From: an uncultured Peptococcaceae bacterium
GTDB taxonomy: Bacteria > Bacillota > Peptococcia > Peptococcales > Peptococcaceae
Length of the DNA stretch: 16,292 nucleotides
Reading direction: 5' to 3'
Assembly (NCBI GenBank): GCA_900552455.1
Contig: URZX01000042.1
Coordinates: 1-16,292, forward strand
The notes under the pieces were generated by a model. That model was not told where the DNA came from and ran no database searches. It saw nothing but the letters and a program-made list of their open reading frames with translations. The translations under genes were made by a program, and so were the position numbers. Shown here in pieces: positions 14,462 through 16,292 of this stretch (positions are counted from its first letter, which is position 1; the number at the start of each line of letters is the position of its first letter).

Positions 14462-14983
14462 TCAGGCAGCGTCCTCGCTTTTCGTCGAGATCGCTGCGAA
14501 TACAAGATTAATCCCCTGGGAGATGAAGACAAACGCCACACACCAGCCCAGCGAGATCAGCGACACCACCGGATGCAGCAGCGCATAGATCCCGACCAGG
14601 ATCAGCACCACGCCCCAGAATACCCCGAAGCCCCACCAGGCAAATTTGAGCTGCACCGAGGCCACAATGCGCAGCACGCCTGCGCACACGATCCACACGC
14701 CAAAGAGCATGATCAGCGCCATATCCGTGAAAAGCTGCGCCCAGAAATTGCAGAGCATCAGAACGCCGACGATCGTTGTGAGCAGCGCGCCTGCCATGTC
14801 CCAGAGATTGCTTTTGCCGCTTTTGCGCCCCTGCCACCAGGCAACCAGCCCGCAGATCCCGCAGGCCAGCACAATCGCGCCGATCACCCAGCTGAGATTT
14901 GCAAACGTGAGCACAGGCTGCGTCAGACAGAAGATGCCGCTGATCGTCAGCAGGATCCCCATAACAATACCAAGAATTTTCAT
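14462..14983 (-). CDS. HdeD/DUF308-family membrane protein
   Basis: This 173-residue protein is almost wholly hydrophobic, with about six membrane helices in three pairs: near residues 2-19, 32-50, 62-80, 86-105, 116-135 and 140-165. The repeated helix-pair pattern with G-I-x-x-I/L-x-P (for example LTISGIFCLTQP, LVGIYALLHP) and the short polar tail are typical of the HdeD/DUF308 family, named after an acid-resistance protein of Escherichia coli. The molecular function is unknown. ATG 14983 is preceded by AAGGAAG at 10 bases. The gene stands alone, with its own promoter at 15057-15030 and the shared terminator at 14423-14455. Confidence 0.82.
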   Translation of the reverse strand: MKILGIVMGILLTISGIFCLTQPVLTFANLSWVIGAIVLACGICGLVAWWQGRKSGKSNLWDMAGALLTTIVGVLMLCNFWAQLFTDMALIMLFGVWIVCAGVLRIVASVQLKFAWWGFGVFWGVVLILVGIYALLHPVVSLISLGWCVAFVFISQGINLVFAAISTKSEDAA

Positions 14984-15029
14984 AGATGTGATACTTCCTT
15001 TCCATATAGGTTATTAATCTCCACGTAGA

Positions 15030-15057
15030 ATCATACCAGAATAATCAGCTTTGTCCA
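15030..15057 (-). promoter_or_regulatory. Promoter of the HdeD-like gene
   Basis: On the minus strand TGGACA (15057-15052) and TATGAT (15035-15030) are 16 bases apart, and TGG directly before the -10 makes it an extended -10. Transcription would start about 40 bases before the ATG at 14983. Confidence 0.65.
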
Positions 15058-15158
15058 TCCGTCTCAGGGAGGATTTCGCGCCAGCTCCGCAGAATGTGCA
15101 GACCTCATCACCACAGCCCACCATCTCTGGAATATCCTTCCGTAAAGAAAAACCACAG

Positions 15159-15188
15159 CTGGCAGCAGACCGCATCCTGCGTTATAAT
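15159..15188 (+). promoter_or_regulatory. Promoter of the DUF3089 lipoprotein gene
   Basis: A perfect TATAAT (15183-15188) lies about 32 bases before the start codon. CTGGCA (15159-15164), 18 bases upstream, matches 4 of 6 of the -35 consensus. The leader would be about 25 bases and includes the AAAAAGGTGAT ribosome binding site. Confidence 0.6.
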
Positions 15189-15219
15189 AAACCTGACTCT
15201 ATTTCAAAAAGGTGATCGC

Positions 15220-16236
15220 ATGAAACAAAGACACAACAAAAACCACATTCTCCTGGCAGCGCTCCTGCTCAGCCTCGTGCTTTTTGCCGGCTGCGCCCAA
15301 CAGGAAACAGACAGCGTGGACTACGCCGCAGCGGAAAACTGGGCCTATCACGAAACGGAGCGCACAGACACCGCAGCCGATGTGTTCTTCGTCTGCCCGA
15401 CCGTCTACGCCGGCGCAGAGGATGCAGAAAACATGCCCCTCGACGACGCCGATGCAAAGGCGGATTTTCTCGGCGCCACCAACATGGAAAAGGGCATCTA
15501 CGACGCCGACAGCCGTTTTTTTGCGCCCTATTACCGCCAGGCCAGCCTCTATACCTACAGCCTGCCTGAAAACGAGCGTACAACAGCGCTGAGCGCCGCC
15601 TACGAGGATATCAAGGACGCCTTTGAGTATTACCTCGCCAATGATAACGACGGCCGGCCGATCATCCTCGCCGGATTTTCCCAGGGCGGCGATCTTGTGC
15701 TGCGCCTCCTGCAGGATTATTTTGACGACGACGCCCTCGCCGACCGGCTTGTCGCCTGCTACGCCATCGGCTGGCGCGTCACAGAAGACCAGCTCGCCGA
15801 GCATCCACACATGCGCTTTGCGACAGGCGAAGCAGACACCGGCGTCATCGTCTCGTTCAACAGCGAAGCGCCGGAAATCACAGATTCTCTCGTCATCCCA
15901 TCCGGCAGCAAAACCCTAGCCATCAATCCCCTCAATTGGCGCACCGACAGCATCCCAGCCGACAAAAGCCAAAACCTCGGCGCCTGCTTCACCGATTACG
16001 ACGGCAACATCACCGAAGAGATCCCTCAGCTCACCGGCGCCTATATCGACGACCAGCGCGGCGCACTGAAAGTGCCCGACGTATCGCCAGAGAATTACCC
16101 AGCCGGGCTCTCCATCTTCTCAGACGGCATCTACCACCTCTACGACTACCAGTTCTTCTACAGAAACCTTCAGGACAACGTCGCCACCCGTCTGAACGCC
16201 TACCTCGCCGAAACCGCGCAGAACGCAGCCGCCTGA
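15220..16236 (+). CDS. DUF3089-type alpha/beta-hydrolase lipoprotein
   Basis: This 338-residue exported protein has a lipoprotein signal: basic head MKQRHNKNH, hydrophobic stretch LLAALLLSLVLF and lipobox LFAGC with Cys25. It should be anchored to the outer face of the cell membrane. The mature part opens YAAAENWAYHETERTDTAADVFFVCPTVY, the usual start of DUF3089 proteins (N-W-A-Y, then D-V-F-F-x-C-P-T). The nucleophile elbow is GFSQGG (152-157, Ser154), the classical G-x-S-x-G of esterases and lipases. Asp and His partners are not assigned with confidence; His near HLYDY late in the protein is a candidate. ATG 15220 has AAAAAGGTGATCGC upstream, and its own promoter (15159-15188) makes it monocistronic. 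The substrate is unknown; a (lyso)phospholipase or esterase is the family-level guess. Five bases after the stop lies the right terminal repeat. Confidence 0.82.
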   Translation: MKQRHNKNHILLAALLLSLVLFAGCAQQETDSVDYAAAENWAYHETERTDTAADVFFVCPTVYAGAEDAENMPLDDADAKADFLGATNMEKGIYDADSRFFAPYYRQASLYTYSLPENERTTALSAAYEDIKDAFEYYLANDNDGRPIILAGFSQGGDLVLRLLQDYFDDDALADRLVACYAIGWRVTEDQLAEHPHMRFATGEADTGVIVSFNSEAPEITDSLVIPSGSKTLAINPLNWRTDSIPADKSQNLGACFTDYDGNITEEIPQLTGAYIDDQRGALKVPDVSPENYPAGLSIFSDGIYHLYDYQFFYRNLQDNVATRLNAYLAETAQNAAA

Positions 16237-16240
16237 TCAC

Positions 16241-16292
16241 TGATATGCTCCCCATAGAGTAGATACTCGAAATAACAAAAATCGAGCCTACA
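16241..16292 (-). repeat. Right copy of 52-bp terminal inverted repeat (probable IS end)
   Basis: This is the exact reverse complement of 2-53. Read left to right it begins TGATATGCTCCCC directly after the bases TCAC that follow the stop of the lipoprotein gene, so here the element lies in a 3' intergenic position and disrupts nothing visible. It runs to the last base of the window. The bases just outside the two copies differ (CTC inside the left copy, CAC before the right copy). No common target duplication is seen, which favours two independent insertions. Confidence 0.85.

Noticed and set aside
14573..15028. Plus-strand frames over the HdeD-like gene
   Set aside because: They give His/Pro/Gln-rich peptides, the mirror of codons for hydrophobic residues; the minus-strand protein has a clear six-helix pattern and a proper start site.
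15094..15219. Longer start for the DUF3089 lipoprotein at 15094
   Set aside because: It would bury the lipoprotein signal sequence inside the protein and run through the TATAAT box; ATG 15220 has a good ribosome binding site and signal peptide.
15199..15810. A 203-codon minus-strand frame over the lipoprotein gene
   Set aside because: It is antisense to the well-supported DUF3089 protein, is Gly/Val-rich without recognisable domains, and has no suitable start signals.

Overview
The window reads as chromosomal DNA from a member of the Bacillota, most likely an anaerobic Clostridia or Negativicutes lineage. The reasons are strong AGGAGG-type ribosome binding sites, GTG and TTG starts, the lepB-rbgA pair typical of Bacillota, a YxlE/YxlF/YxlG-like transporter operon, and an ECF-type transporter. 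Nothing visible fixes genus or species. Both ends carry the same perfect 52-bp sequence in inverted orientation (2-53 and 16241-16292). It looks like the end of a multicopy insertion sequence, so the window is probably an assembly contig bounded by two copies of one element.

Layout from the left. (1) 3-1803, plus strand: the 3' end of a PLDc_N-type small membrane protein gene, then an ABC ATPase and an ABC-2 permease, all overlapping or touching. A bidirectional terminator follows at 1815-1846. (2) 1872-3456, minus strand: lysA (diaminopimelate decarboxylase) followed 37 bases later by a small XRE-family regulator, probably one transcript. (3) 3750-10950, plus strand: a compact transport module made of a TetR regulator, a Cys-rich KTR zinc-ribbon protein, an internal terminator or attenuator, two MsbA-fold (IrtA/IrtB- or YbtP/YbtQ-like) ABC half-transporters, an MptD/Trep_Strep-type S component, an EcfT-like transmembrane protein and a double-NBD ECF ATPase, closed by a terminator at 10965-10999. 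(4) 11150-14416, plus strand: the housekeeping run lepB, rbgA, asnS, yajQ, with a promoter at 11032-11061 and a terminator at 14423-14455. (5) 14462-14983, minus strand: an HdeD/DUF308 membrane protein. (6) 15220-16236, plus strand: a DUF3089-type alpha/beta-hydrolase lipoprotein.

The transport module is the most interesting part. A TetR-controlled set joins an ATP-driven MsbA-fold pair to a complete dedicated ECF-type importer. This recalls siderophore-import loci such as yersiniabactin YbtPQ and the equibactin locus, but no siderophore synthesis gene is present, so scavenging of an external metallophore or another small molecule is an inference. The first half-transporter gene is split by one in-frame TAA codon (5319-5321), with perfectly continuous homologous sequence on both sides. 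It is therefore a nonsense mutation, a sequencing error or a strain polymorphism. The module uses visibly more A/T-ending codons than the lepB-yajQ block, which would fit acquisition by transfer.

No rRNA, tRNA, CRISPR array, complete insertion sequence or phage gene was recognised. No gene-free stretch exceeds 300 bases. The longest is the 293-base divergent region 3457-3749.
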